Of a stretch of 64,000 nt of DNA, positions 12,119-25,200 are shown piece after piece (positions within the stretch are counted from its first letter, which is position 1; every line of letters begins with the position of its first letter). The notes beneath the pieces are model-generated. The model ran no database searches. It had not been told where the DNA came from and saw nothing but the letters and a program-made list of their open reading frames with translations. Both the position numbers and the translations under genes were made by a program. Origin of the DNA: Otis tarda (Eukaryota; Chordata; Aves; Otidiformes; Otididae). The stretch covers positions 47,525,963-47,589,962 of the forward strand of contig CM048554.1 of assembly GCA_026413225.1 (NCBI GenBank), written 5' to 3'.

Positions 12119-15100
12119 AGGGCAGTGAGGACTACTGGGAAGGCTGAAGGCTAATTGCCAGTCACCATGTCCATCTGAATAGCTCTTTGCCTTCACAGTT
12201 TGTTTGCATGTCCACCAGAAGCCTAATTAGATAATCTTATCATCTCTACCCCTTCCTGTCCCCCTGCTCTGTAATTGTACAATGACAATAATTACAGGCA
12301 ATTTTCTGTCAATCGAGGAATAAACATAGAAAACATGCTTCTCTCAGCAAGGATGTTATTATTCGCTAACAAAGTACAACCCACTGAATTACTCATCTTC
12401 CTCTCTAAGTCCTGTCATCTATTCTAGGTTTTTGGAGACTTTCTGTGAATAGAAATGAAAGAAATGCTAAGAAATCACTATCCTGTAAAACCTTAGTGCT
12501 GACTACAGAGAGAGCGGTGTCTTCAGCTGTTGTGTGATCACTGGCCAGGGCATAGGGGAGAAGTTGCTGTAGCACCTCGCAGGTTTGGGTGTCTTTGGAT
12601 GGTGTTGTACTTCCAATAGGAATAAAAATGAAAGACATGAAAGAAGATATCTGCTACTCTATGTTAGTGCTGCCTCCAGCATAGTCTTCTGGATGTCCCC
12701 AGTGCTGCAGTCTGGTGTCTTATAATGTCCAGGAAGAGTCCCACAAAGCTGGTAAATCTCATTTTCTTGTTTTGCGCCGAAATCAGTTTTCCTTGCTGCT
12801 GTCAGTCCTGAAGGAGAGGATTAAAATTCATGTTTGAGAAAAATCACGGTAAAATTGACCGGGGGAGGCAGTGGATGACCTCTGCTAAGGTGGGCTGACA
12901 TTGGAAGGAATTGAGCAACAGTGCTCTTGGAGCAGCTGGAAAGGATGCAGGTTCTCCCTCCAGCATCTATCTGAAGAAAAAAGTTTAATATTTCTGTGTC
13001 AAAGTGCTACAAAACCAAACTATACAATAAATGAAATGCTTATGTCAATGAGTCCCCTCAGAGACTATCCATAAAACATTAACAGAAATGGTCAGGTTTA
13101 TACCAGGGTGCTTAGATGCAGATAGTGAAGAGGACAAGCTGTGAGTACAAAGTAGATGATATCTGAGTAAGAATACAGTTGGGAAAGTATGTTTATGGCA
13201 TTAAGCTGTGATTCTGAAGGTCTGGGAGGTCTGTGGATACTCAGTTTCAGCTGAAAGTCCGTGGGAGTGGTGGCGTGATTAGCACACTTCAACTCAGCTG
13301 GTGATGCTCATCTCAGTTTTGTAACAAACTCCCAAACAAGCATACAGAATTACTTAGCACAACATTCTTGCCAAGCTCCAGTTGCAAATGACTCTGTGGT
13401 CTCATTCTCTTCATTTTGCCTTATCAATTAAATTATGTTCTTATCATAAAAGTGAGAGGGCATCACGTTAATGGAATGTGAGAGTGGTTTTGGGCTGAAT
13501 GCCATTGGTTGGTTGGTTGGAGGGACCCCTGAGACATGCAATAATGCAGTCATAGGTACATATAGGTAAAAGAGCAGCAACAGGCCCTAAAAACATAAAA
13601 GTTTGCTATTTGAGTGTCACAGAAGTAAAGAGGCTTGACCACATACCATATGACATTTAGTAAACTGTCAGTTATGCTCCTTTCATCTAAAGGAATTAAT
13701 CTGAAGAAAAGTTCAAAGGATGAGATGGATCCAAAAGCTCCCAAAGATACCAGTTACCATGTACATTCATGGTGATTCCTGGCTGGTCTCCACTTTCTTC
13801 TAGCTACTGATCAAGTAAATCTGTTTTATTGGAAACCCGATCTCAAGATTATTTCCCATTTAAATCATGGAAAAAACACCCATAAAAAAACTCCTACACA
13901 ATCCTACCCATTTTCCTTAAAACAAAAGCATCATTTTGAGGTTCCTGTGGGACTGGGACCAGGACCCATGTGAGGCTACATGCCTCTCTCTTGTATTTCA
14001 TACAAAATAGAATGAAAATGAATTTATTCTTCTTTATTATATCTGAATGTAATTTGTTTTTCACTATTAGTTTAGAATACTCCTGTTTAGCTACTGCAAA
14101 TCGTCTTTACTTGATTACCTCTTTCTTATTTCCAATTAATTGTTTATCTGAATTATAAAGGAGGGGTTGCCATCTCCCACTACAAAATATATTTGGCAGT
14201 ATCAATAAAACCTGCTAAAAAACCAGGGGAATTTTAAAGGTTGCATTCTGGATTTTAGCATCCATCTTCTGATTTACTGAGAAGGTAAAAGATGCGTATG
14301 AAGATATGGATGATGTACTGTTCTGAAAGATGCTGTGACTAGAAGTGCTGAAACACAAGATGCTGACTCAAAGGTGAATTTATATATACCATTACATTTA
14401 TTTGGATTTGTTCCAAATAATGGTGGAATTAATTTAAAAAGCTGTTCCTTCTATCTGGATAAAAGAATAAAAAACATTCAAAAACATCTTCAACTTGTTG
14501 CCTTTCTTTGACATTGGCAAATACTCCTTTTTTTCCAGTTAGAAATATAAAACTTCCCAGTGCTTTAATTCATGCAATACAAAACTATTTTTTAAACTCT
14601 TGCTATGCAGGAAATTACTTCCCCTCCTCTCCAAATTTTCCCTGGACTTCACAAGAAGAGGAGCAGCTCGATGGTCCTGGTAAGAGTCCTGCTAGAGACC
14701 CCACTGAGTAGCTATGGAACGCCTCCAAAGGTAAACTGAACGCTCCCTAGTTGTTAATGCTCCCCAGTTGTTTGTGTGCAGGTCTAGTCTCTATGAATAA
14801 TTTAGAGATGTTTTAAGTTACTCTCATTGCAAATGGCCTTCAAAAGGAAAACAAGCAGTTGGACTGGTGGGACCCAAAAATATCCTAGCCGTGTCCCTGA
14901 ACGTGCCTCCATTCATTCCCTCTCCGCTGGCAGGGAGTGGGAAACACAAGGCTTCCTTTGCACATTTGTGCTCAATTTTGTGCTCAGTAGCAAGCAGAAG
15001 TTTATTATAGTATATCAGAGTAGATGCACTGATGTCCAGAGGAAGGAGGCATCCCTTGAGGCTGTACTGCATCGATTGTATTTACCCTCTTTCCCTCTGG

Positions 15101-18100
15101 AAAATTTCCTTGAACAAAGATGGTAGGTCAGGTCCCACACTTTAGCTGTACTTTGTGTTTGCATTGTTCTACAATGCCTTTAGCCCTCCCATTTTCTGTT
15201 TGTGCATTTAATTATTCATGTGGTATTAATCTATTTTTGGTCATATAAGTTGAATTAAAAACATTAAAGCCTTGACGTTATGGGTTTTGTGGCTGTGGAA
15301 AATTAAGTGAGAGGTGTTTGATAATGATAAATAATACCAAAATTGATATGCTAGATTTACTTTTCCAGTGTAATTACAAGTTATTACAAATAATTACTAA
15401 TATCTTCAATGCAGCCTCAATCAATTGTATAAGCTCAGTGTCTGCAAGCATGAAACCATTTTCTTACATGAGTTCAGAAGATTTTTTGTTTTAGACCTGT
15501 GCATGTGGGCTTGATAAAAGTACTGTGTCAGTGCCAACCTGATGTTTGAACTTATAGAGTGTGATTGAAGGAGACAGACTGAGGTTTTAGGGATCGGCAC
15601 TATCTAAAATGAAATTTTAATTCAGTCGTATATTGTACTTATAACATGTCATGCCAGTAGCTTCAAAATGAAGTATATAGCAAGAAAAGCTTTCCATTAA
15701 TGAATCTCCATCAATCAGGGAAGCTGGCTTTGCTTTACTTCTCATAATGATAATGAGTTTTAAAAATGATTAATGATCTAACCTGTTGATTTTCAAAAAG
15801 TCAGGATAGCAAACACATTTATTGCATGAATGAATTACCTACACAATACCTGCAGCTTTTTATGTTCTGCATGTTTGGAAAAAAAAAAACAAAAACAACC
15901 CAGGCTTTCCATGTCAGGGGAGATTGACTTCCAAAGCATGGATTTCAGCCATCAGTTGATGGTGATGAAAAAAATCTCTGTGTATATAGATACTAGTGTG
16001 ACACAAGTCCCTGGAAGTAGATGCATTTTGCAGGATACTCTAGGATATCGAAAACTGATATAGATTTTTAAGACATCAGTCCCCCAAATTCAATATTGGA
16101 ATATTACTTTGATTATTTCTTGCTCTCCATAAAACATTTACTGGAGATCTTTTGATACGCTGTCACAAGGTGCTGAATCTAGTAGAGCGAAAGACAGAAC
16201 AGTAAACAGCCCGTGGCATATGATAGAGTGCAGCCACCCATTAATGCATCCACATAGATAAACACCTTCAATAACACTGGGAGATGCAAGTGTGTTTAGG
16301 ATGGAGCTCTGGAAGAACATATTCTCTGTTTTTCTTGTTTGTGTTTTAGACTTCATGAATTGTATTGTGTTGGGAGATAATACATAATTGATAAGATGTA
16401 ATACTGACTTGATACATTTCTGGCACTCTTTGCATATCATTGGTAACTGAGATGAATTGTTTAACCAAGAGCTGGGAGCTGACAAGAGAAGTAGTGCCTG
16501 CCTTGTTCACCCTGAGCCCACAAAAGCTGGGAAATGTATTTCCCAGTATTATTTCTGCCTGTCTGGGAAATGTTCACTCACTCACTCTGAGCTGCATACA
16601 GAGGCAAGAGCCTTCAAGAGACACCTGTATATGAACATGTAAACCAATACTATCTGGTCAAGTAGAAGATCAACTTGTAATTCAACACAGAGCTTTTATC
16701 TTAAACAAATACTTTAATTGCAGTCATCACAGTACCCGGGAACGATTGGCAGCCTGTGGGGATTATAATGAACAATATGTTCCCTGTATTACAAAGTCGC
16801 TTAAATCTGGGCCAGCACTTGCCACAAGTAATGTAAAGAAAGCTTTTTATAACAAAGTAAATGAAAGGAAGATCAGATTCAGGTATGAATAACTACATTC
16901 TCCCAAGAGAACTGTAATGATTCTTTCAGTTATTTGGTGTCATTTAATTACAAGAAGGGCTTTGTGTAATAACATAGCACAGCGTAATTTTTTAAACTAC
17001 AAAAGTGGACTCAAGATGTTTTTTTGTGGCAACGAATATGCAAGCTCTTTACAACAGACTTGTGTTTAGGAAGGCAATATGTCTTCTGGAAGACAGAAGA
17101 TAACACTGCTTTTTTGGAGATTGTCCTTTTATTTTTAAAAACAGTCGTCTTGTGACTTGGCAGTGGCATTCTCTATTCTACCCATCTAATGTGCATCTCT
17201 GGCCTGTGTTTTTCAGGGGGCAGCAGCTCCTTTCTGAATTATCTGCTGTGCATAAACACACTACAGAAAACGTGAAAAGTTGAAAACAGAGGAGTGAAAG
17301 GGAGAGGGGCTGGAAGTGGACAGCCAGGGGTTATCAGCTGGAAAATAATTGCACATAAAGGACAAGTAGGTTGAGGGAAGGATTTGTTCCTGTCCCCAAA
17401 ATAGTTTTCAGTGGCCTTGGGGACAGGGACAGGGTACCACTTCTGTCTGGGAATTGGAGATTCTTTAAAACTATTTCTGCTACATCTGGTGAACTGAAGC
17501 TTAAAAGCATTGATTTAAGTACTCCCTAGTTTACTTCTGATGTATGGATATGTTTGTAACAACGTATTACAAACACTGCTACCTTGTGTATCAGAGTTAG
17601 CAATCAGAAACTTGTTATGGGAGTAATTTTACAAACGCTACATGTTTTCTTGTGGTTGTAGCCTTTGAGCGCACTAGTGTTTTACTGGAAGTTTTCCATT
17701 AAGAAAATATTTACAATCTTAATTCTAGTATAATTAAGTTATTTCCTTGGGAGTTTTCATGGTCACTAATTAGGTTAATACTGATCATTAGAACATAAAC
17801 ATAATTAATTTCCCATAGTATTAAAATTAATCATATGTTTATATCTAAATTAAATTAGTCAGCAGTGAGAATGAACAATGGCTGCATTTCTGATTACCCC
17901 ATCTCAAGGTTTCCCAAATAAAACCTTTACTTATATAATAGAGATGGACCACATGTGTGTTTCGCTAGCTGTCCACCAGTAATAAACTAATTAGAGGGTA
18001 GAGAAGAACCAGGGCTGACATTCTGGAAGATGCGAGGGAATCATTTAACCTTTTTTTTTGGGATGCAGAGTTTGGTTTTACCTATATGCTTTTGTTTCTT

Positions 18101-21100
18101 CTTTGCTGAACAAAAATAAGCAAGGGAGTCTGAACAGCAAATCCCCCTCACCTGTGCTCAGCAAAAGAGGTCCTCTGTGTCTGTTGGCTTCCTTATGCCA
18201 TTCAGGAGATGACACTTTTAGAGATGCCTTCTGCACCAGAGGATGTAGTGTTCCCTGGGCAGCCCTCCACTGAAGGGTCATATCAGTTTCCACAAAAAAA
18301 AGATAGCAGTGCCCTCACCTGCAGCCTTGCTAATTGCCCTGCACTCAGCTTTTATGGCAGAGTTTGGGCCCCAGGTTATTTTTATTGGTTGGGTCAGGTG
18401 GATACGTCCAGTAGGCTATCAGTCCAAAGAGGATCAACAAAGCTAAATATTGTTGCTTTAAGACAATTCCTATCCTGATCCTTTCTGATTCTTCAGCTTT
18501 CTAGGATGGGGGAAAGAGGTAAGAAGTCAAAAATAATGGCTTCTGCAGGACTCTTCCCCCCGGAAACCGGGATGAAAAAAGCTTTAGAGACCCTTCTTTG
18601 CATGTAAGCCTCACCAGGTGGTTCCTTCCATTGGAGGTGGGGAAATAGCTCACTGGATTTAATGGAAAACATAACTAGGGTTAACCTGAATTCAAATAAT
18701 TGTTCAACTATTAAATAGCTATTAGCATGCCCTATCATTTGGTATCAGAGAAATGCAAATATGTGTCACCGCATCAATTCACAAGAACAAAGATTGGAAG
18801 CTGACAATTGTTACTGTGGTTTCCCATCCCAGAGATCGAGGAGGTTTTTGTTCTTATGTTACAAACTACAGTGTTTGTGATAGCCTCTCTGTTAGCAGCA
18901 GTAAACAAAGGTGAGTGTTGGCAGAAATATAAAGGCATACTCATTCTGTGTTTGCAAAACAGATTTACCTTTAGTGATACAAAATTGAATACATCCAGAA
19001 TCAAAGTTCTGTCCACTTTTATGTAGTTTTACAGTAATTATCCCATCCTGCTTCTGTTAAAGATTAAAAGTTTTAATGAGCAGTGAATGAACAAGATCTT
19101 TTGGCTTGGGCTCTAGAAGTGCACTGTTGTCTAAAAAATACATGTTACTAAGAACAACTGCCATCAAGTGTAGCATTATGTAATTCTTTTGCAAATGGAC
19201 TCCCTGTGTCAGTACTTGGAAATTATAAGTTTGTTAACTTTATCTTCCCAGGCTGTAAAAGGGTCCCATAATAGCAGTTTCTCTCGGCTTGCCAGGCGTT
19301 GAAATCAACTCTATAAAGCTATGTAGAAGATGATTTGAAAGAAAGCAGTTTCTGAAGACATAGTGTCTTGTTATATGCATTGATTACCTCCAACAAGAAC
19401 TGAGTATCAGGTAAATATAATCCATGGTATTTCTTCTTCTTTTTTTTTTTTTTTTTTAGGTGAAAACACACCAGTTTTAGCAGTTCTGTAAAATATTGAT
19501 CCTAGGATAAAATTCAGGAGGTAGGTCTAACCCATGACTCCTTTCACATGAAGCAGTCCTTGATTTTGAGAACACTGCCACCATGCATTGAGAATATGGT
19601 TTGATCTGTCTTTTAAAAATCACATTTCTTTGAACATAGATTACATTTTTTTCTTGCCATTCTTGTGCCACCAGTGTCAAAACAGAAACTGCAAGCATTG
19701 TGATAAAAGAAAAAAATATTTCATTTCCCTGCAGCTTCTATAATTGCCTTTGTGTCCTTTTTTGAACCGCTGTTCTGTAACTCCTCAGAGCCAGTCCCTT
19801 CTGTGAACAGCAGCTCGCTGTTCTGAACTTCTATGCCTACTATGGCAACAGGACCTTAAAACGCAGTGGCAAGACTCTGACATCTCCAATTTGTGTGGTA
19901 GCAAGTAAACTGATTATTTCTCTCCATTCATATTAATAGATTCCATTCTCAGAGCTTAATTCTGTTCACTGCCCCAAGCAAAACCGAGCGTGTTTAGCAG
20001 AGGTATACTGTGCTGGTGACAAAGCCGCCCCCGATCCTTTCCCAGGTTGGACAAAATTAGCATAAGGACTCCATGCACACAGCTGCAGCCTTCAGCATGT
20101 GGGAGCTTCTGCATCAGCTTCCCTTCCCCGAGGGGAGATTTTGCCAGTGGAATGGCACCGGCATGGATTCATCAACCATCCGCCTCCTCTCGCTTCCTAC
20201 ATGCTCTTTTGTGCTGTCACCATGGATCAGTGTAGGAGCGCAGCTTCACAGGTCAGAGCCTGGTTAGACTCAGCTGCACGCGCTTCCTAAGAGTTGCTCT
20301 CTCCCTGTCCCCAGAGAGCAGAATCTATTTCTTTGGGCAAAATGGGAGCCAGATGGGATAACGCGTTTGAAAGCTTGAAAGTCAGATCCTTTGAATTTTT
20401 TTGCTTTATGATCTTAATTTATGCACATATGAAAGTGAAAGGTTTTTCTTCTTTCTTTCCTTGTCTCTTTCCTATCCAAAGCATTAAGAAATCAATCTTT
20501 CCCAATAATGTTTTAAAAAGAAATTGGTAAAATTTGGAAAGATAACCCATGAAAAACTGCTCCGACAAACAATTTTAAAACAAATGATGAGCTTTATTTT
20601 TTCTTACCCTTATCAGCCATATAAGGAATATTTGTCTAAGAAATGTTGATTTGTCTAGCATAGCATGAGCAGCGTGTGGTAGAGCTGGCAATAAACACAG
20701 CTCTCCAATGCCTGCCCAGTTTTTTTTATTGAGAAAACTATTCTTTCTCTACCTACAGCTCCTCCTTTGTTACAGTTCACATATTACAGTTTCTAAAATA
20801 AAGGATATGGGTTTTACAGAGAAGACTTTCCATGAAAAAATAAGTGTGGTTTTGATTTAAGAGCTATGTTCAGTCTGCGCTCTGAATTAGAGAAGGCTCC
20901 AATGAAACAAGCATGCACCAGGAAAGCAAAGATCCATTCCCCATGTGTTTTGGTGCCTTTGGTTACTTCAGAACAAAGTGGGCACATTTAATGAAATGCA
21001 CTGACATTTTCAGAGCAAACTTCCAGATTCTGCTGCTTTTGTGCAAATGGTGGTTTAGTGTGGCTTCTACAGGGGACCACAAAAGTATGTTGGATTTAGA

Positions 21101-22064
21101 CTTTGACTTGTTACAAATCCCTGGGCGGAACCAGGGAAGTACAATGGCCAATAGAGCAGGAAAAGGTGAGCGTTAATATGTTAACATTATTGAAATAATC
21201 TTTTCCCCTAAGCACGCTCTGACAAACAGCAAAAGGTTTGTCTGAACTTTCCAAAATGTTACTGTTAAAGCTAAGACTAAAGATGAAAAGCATTGGGCAA
21301 ATGTTTTAAATTTGGCAAATCTATAGGCAGCTGAAAGCAACATATTATAGGTAAAACTGGGCAACCAAAATAATGAGGTGCTAAAAGGCTCAGCCCATTA
21401 CAGTTGTTGCTAAAAAGGCTACACGGTCATTCACAGGCAGCGATGGTGGATGTTGCTTATCTCCTTTCCAGAAGCAGAAAGTTTTAGAGGGCTGGCATTT
21501 AAATTTGATGTTATGGCTTAGTGCATTTTTTTTTGTACAATGATACATTTATCACTGGAGTCACTCTGGACTATTCTCTGCCTATGGAACCTCAGTAGGT
21601 AATTGCATACTTGCTGTTCAATCACATATTGCTGGCTCATTTAGGACAGAGAGCAGTATATTATCTTTAAAAATAAATGTTTGATCATCATTAACTCAGA
21701 AGATAAATGGTATTCATTTTGCTGATCTGACAGGTCCAATACAGTTGTAATATGCTGGCTTGAAATTAATGCAGACTTTTAGAAGACCAGCATATTTTGT
21801 GGCAAAACCTGTGAGTGGGACTTGTACTGCATGGATCTTATTTTGCATAAAGCTGGATTATCTCTACTCCTTTGGCCTTAATCATATCACATGGGCACAT
21901 AATGCTGCTAAAATTCCCCTGTATAAATACCTGCAGACAAGGTATAGTTCAGTTAAGGACTTTCAATTGTTGAAACTGTAAATCTCTCCTTAAAATTATG
22001 GAAACTTTTCCTGTATAAACAGGACACTTTATCCATAGATCACAGTTGAAGCCTTGATCTCTAC

Positions 22065-22207
22065 GCTGTGTCCAAAGGTAGCAAATTACCAGCTCAAAGT
22101 AGCTGAGTGAGAGACAATGACTTGCTCATGGTCATACAGCAAGTTAGTGGCAGCAGTGGGAATACTAAGTCTTATGACTTCAATCTTGTGCTCAGCGCAT
22201 TAGATCA
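22065..22207 (-). repeat. MIR-like SINE, antisense
   Basis: On the + strand, TGACTTGCTCATGGTCATAC then AGCAAGTTAGTGGCAG matches the reverse complement of the conserved MIR core (consensus words GCCACTTACTAGCTGTGTGA and CCTTGGGCAAGTCAC). The flanking AGTGGGAATACTAAGTCTTA and the GCGCATTAGATCACA end continue in the order expected for MIR. It is diverged but collinear over about 140 bases. MIR-type elements predate the mammal-bird split. Confidence 0.65.
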
Positions 22208-25200
22208 CAATTGTCTTTATTTATATCACTGTGTGTTCTGAAAGATTGTTTTTTCACTTTTTTTTTTTTTAATCAGATGCTTGTAAATTAAGTTGCTGGC
22301 TGTAATCAGAAATGTATTTATCACTGACTCTGGCTCACAACCAAGTACACCATTATTTTTGCAACAGGACAGCATGTTCCTCTTATTCCAAGGAAAAGTT
22401 AATTTTAGGAGGCAGGAGGGTATGTCGTGATTTTGCTGTGACCAATTGTCCTCAATTGTGTCGCTATTGCAAGAGGCAATTAATTTCCTAACTCTTGTGT
22501 GGTGCAACAGCATTGACTTCAGTGAGCTGTAGTTTCAGCATGCTGATAAAACAGGGTAGTTTTATAAAGCTGGTGACCAATGGGAAGAAACAATCCTAAT
22601 GGGCATGTTTTATAACTGAGGAAGGATGAGAAGAGAAAAAAAACCCTCCACTGCTTATGCTACAATCATCATCAGGTATCCCAGCTACATAGTATTTTTT
22701 TCATTAAGCAAGAATATTTTGCAGTTTATAACCCATCACGTTGCCAGAACGTAAGCTCTAACCTCTGCCTGCTGTGCTATCATGGTAGCAAAAAGCTTCC
22801 ACTTGAATATTGGCTGTCTGGATTTTGGCAGACTTGCCTTAACTAAAAGAATTGTACTCTCTGCCAAGGAACAGGTCTAGTAGTACTAGTCATTTGGATG
22901 GATTACATGACAGCACTGGTCTACTAAATTGAATATGCTGGATTTCTGTTTGTCTGTTTCTGATAGCAATGCTAACATATAGTTGAGTGGCAGAGTGTTT
23001 CCACGCAACATCAGGCCCCATATGTTATCTCCTCTCACAGTTTGTATGTTAATTCATTTAACATAAGTGTGCGAATTCTTTAAGTTCATTAATTCAGATT
23101 GTATATGAATACACAGTTCATGAATTGTGAATCTTATCAACTTACTTTAATAGCTAAATAAGTAAGTACTTGTTTCTGTCTCAAACCGTATTTTAGGCTC
23201 GAGACATGTACTAGGAATATGAGTGTACTTTTCATAAAAAAAATACTAACTCAAGAGAACTCAGCCACCACAGAAACATTGCTGAAGATTAAATCTGTTT
23301 GAAAATAAATTCCCTAATGGCTTATGGAAGCAACTTTTCCATAGAGAGATGAACAAAACTAAATTGTTTTACGATGGTGTCATCTCCTATGTTATGAACT
23401 GCCTGGTGTAAATGTCATTGTGTTATCTGTACCCTGAAACACAACTTGTAATGTGCAAGTTTACATCCTAGAGATGTGCCTTACATCAAAATTAATGTAA
23501 CAAAAATCTACTCCATTGGATTTTTGCGGCTGGGCAAAGTGACAATAGGACATCTAGACCACCCAGAAATTTATGTTAAGGGATACAGATCGCTGCTTCA
23601 GGGAAGACTGCTCCTTAGCCTCATAAAAAGCTTGTAAGCCATTTGTCACACCAAAATTCTTGCCTCTGAGTGGTACAGAAAAACCTGTACCAGGTCCCAG
23701 TACCCGTACCCTACATAGTTCTCCAACAGATTCCCAGCAACTTTTTCACCCTTAACTACCTCTTTCTACCATCATAATATGCCAAATAACATGAAACACC
23801 TACTCACACATCAATAAATGCCATGAATATACACTGATGGACTGCATGCAGCTCTTATATTATTTGAGACATTCTGAGTGGGAAAAAATCATATATGCAA
23901 TAATAATGTCAGAGGCACTTCATGAGACCAAAAAAAGAACCCAGGGTCATGCACAGTGTGGAGACATCCATGCTGTGCCAACCGACTCAAGAGTCACAGG
24001 ATGGTCCCTGATCCTATTTTATTTAGCAGTGTGGTTACAGCCTATATATCACTGTTATTTATCTGTAAAGTAAAGGAAACTTCATTTCCTTACCTTGCAA
24101 TAGTATTGTGGGGATCAAGACAATGAAGATGTAACCAAAGGAACTTGATTTCTCTTTGACTAAAATATTCTCTTATGCAACAAATTATTAATCTCATTAA
24201 GTAATTTAAAGGATGGCCAGATTCTGTCCTAAACTATACTGATATAATTCCAGTGGAATTCTTTTGTCTTTGGGAGAGTCACACAGGCTGCAGTTGGAAG
24301 AATATCAAAGGTGAGACTTGGGAGCGGGTTCAAATGAAATACAGAGCCAAAGAATGACCTACCAAGGATGCTAAGTGTACGTAGAGGAGAGGGAATGAAG
24401 CACACAGATGATAACCAGCAACAAGGACCAATGACTTTGAGAGAATTGGCAAAGAAAATGGTGGTGGAGAGCACAGCTTTCGCTTGGCCCACCTCTTGGA
24501 TGGAAAACAATTTTGGGAGCCAACAAGAACTGCCAAGGCAAAGTAATTGTGTAGATTGAGATCAGTAATGGAGAGGTTCCAGATGTGGGGTAGCATGTAG
24601 CTGGAAAGAATGAAAAATAAGTTTAATATTGGAAAGGGATAAAGAAGGCAGAAAGTTAGAAAGCACCATTCTAGACAGCTGTTGCCTCACAGTTTTAACA
24701 CTATTGTAATAAAAACCCCAGCACAGTAACTTGGTTTTTTAGATAATTTTTTAAAAGTTTTTTTCATAGTGGATTTGTGAATATTTTTCACATTCCCTTT
24801 GAATTTTCCATTACATTTTTTCCCAAAGGTACTTGTGTATCTACCTTTCTTAGAAAAGATGTGACTACTAGATGGACATTGAATACATCTGAAATTAAAC
24901 ACTGTTTTATTTTAATATGTCTACCATAAGCTTTTTGAAAAACAGAGAAATTAAGATACATCTTCTTGTGAAAAACATTTAGATGGCTAAAGTAAATTTA
25001 TGCTCAACTCAAACTCACATCAAGCAGAAATAAAGGTTTTAAAGCAATACAGCTAAGGCATTACTGCCCCTGACATACGTCTCCACACATTACAAGCACA
25101 CCTCATCCATTCCCTTATCAAACCAATCCTGCTCCAGTGCCATCATATCCTGGCAGCTCTGCCTACTGCCACCGTCCCTGGGGGAATCGTGTTTACTTAT

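Larger units (their letters stand above)
10894..22060. other. Intergenic DNA, no gene recognised
   Basis: A long AT-rich stretch without a supported gene. It holds a GC-rich patch with a TATA-like element at 11.2-11.4 kb, a possible LINE RT scrap near 12.07 kb, a homeodomain-type AT-rich block at 17.69-17.88 kb and several T-runs (for example 19436-19459). The open frames are short and mutually overlapping. Confidence 0.5.

Noticed and set aside
20047..20290. Three overlapping + frames in a GC-richer patch
   Set aside because: All three phases are open, which points to base composition rather than coding. No recognisable peptide.
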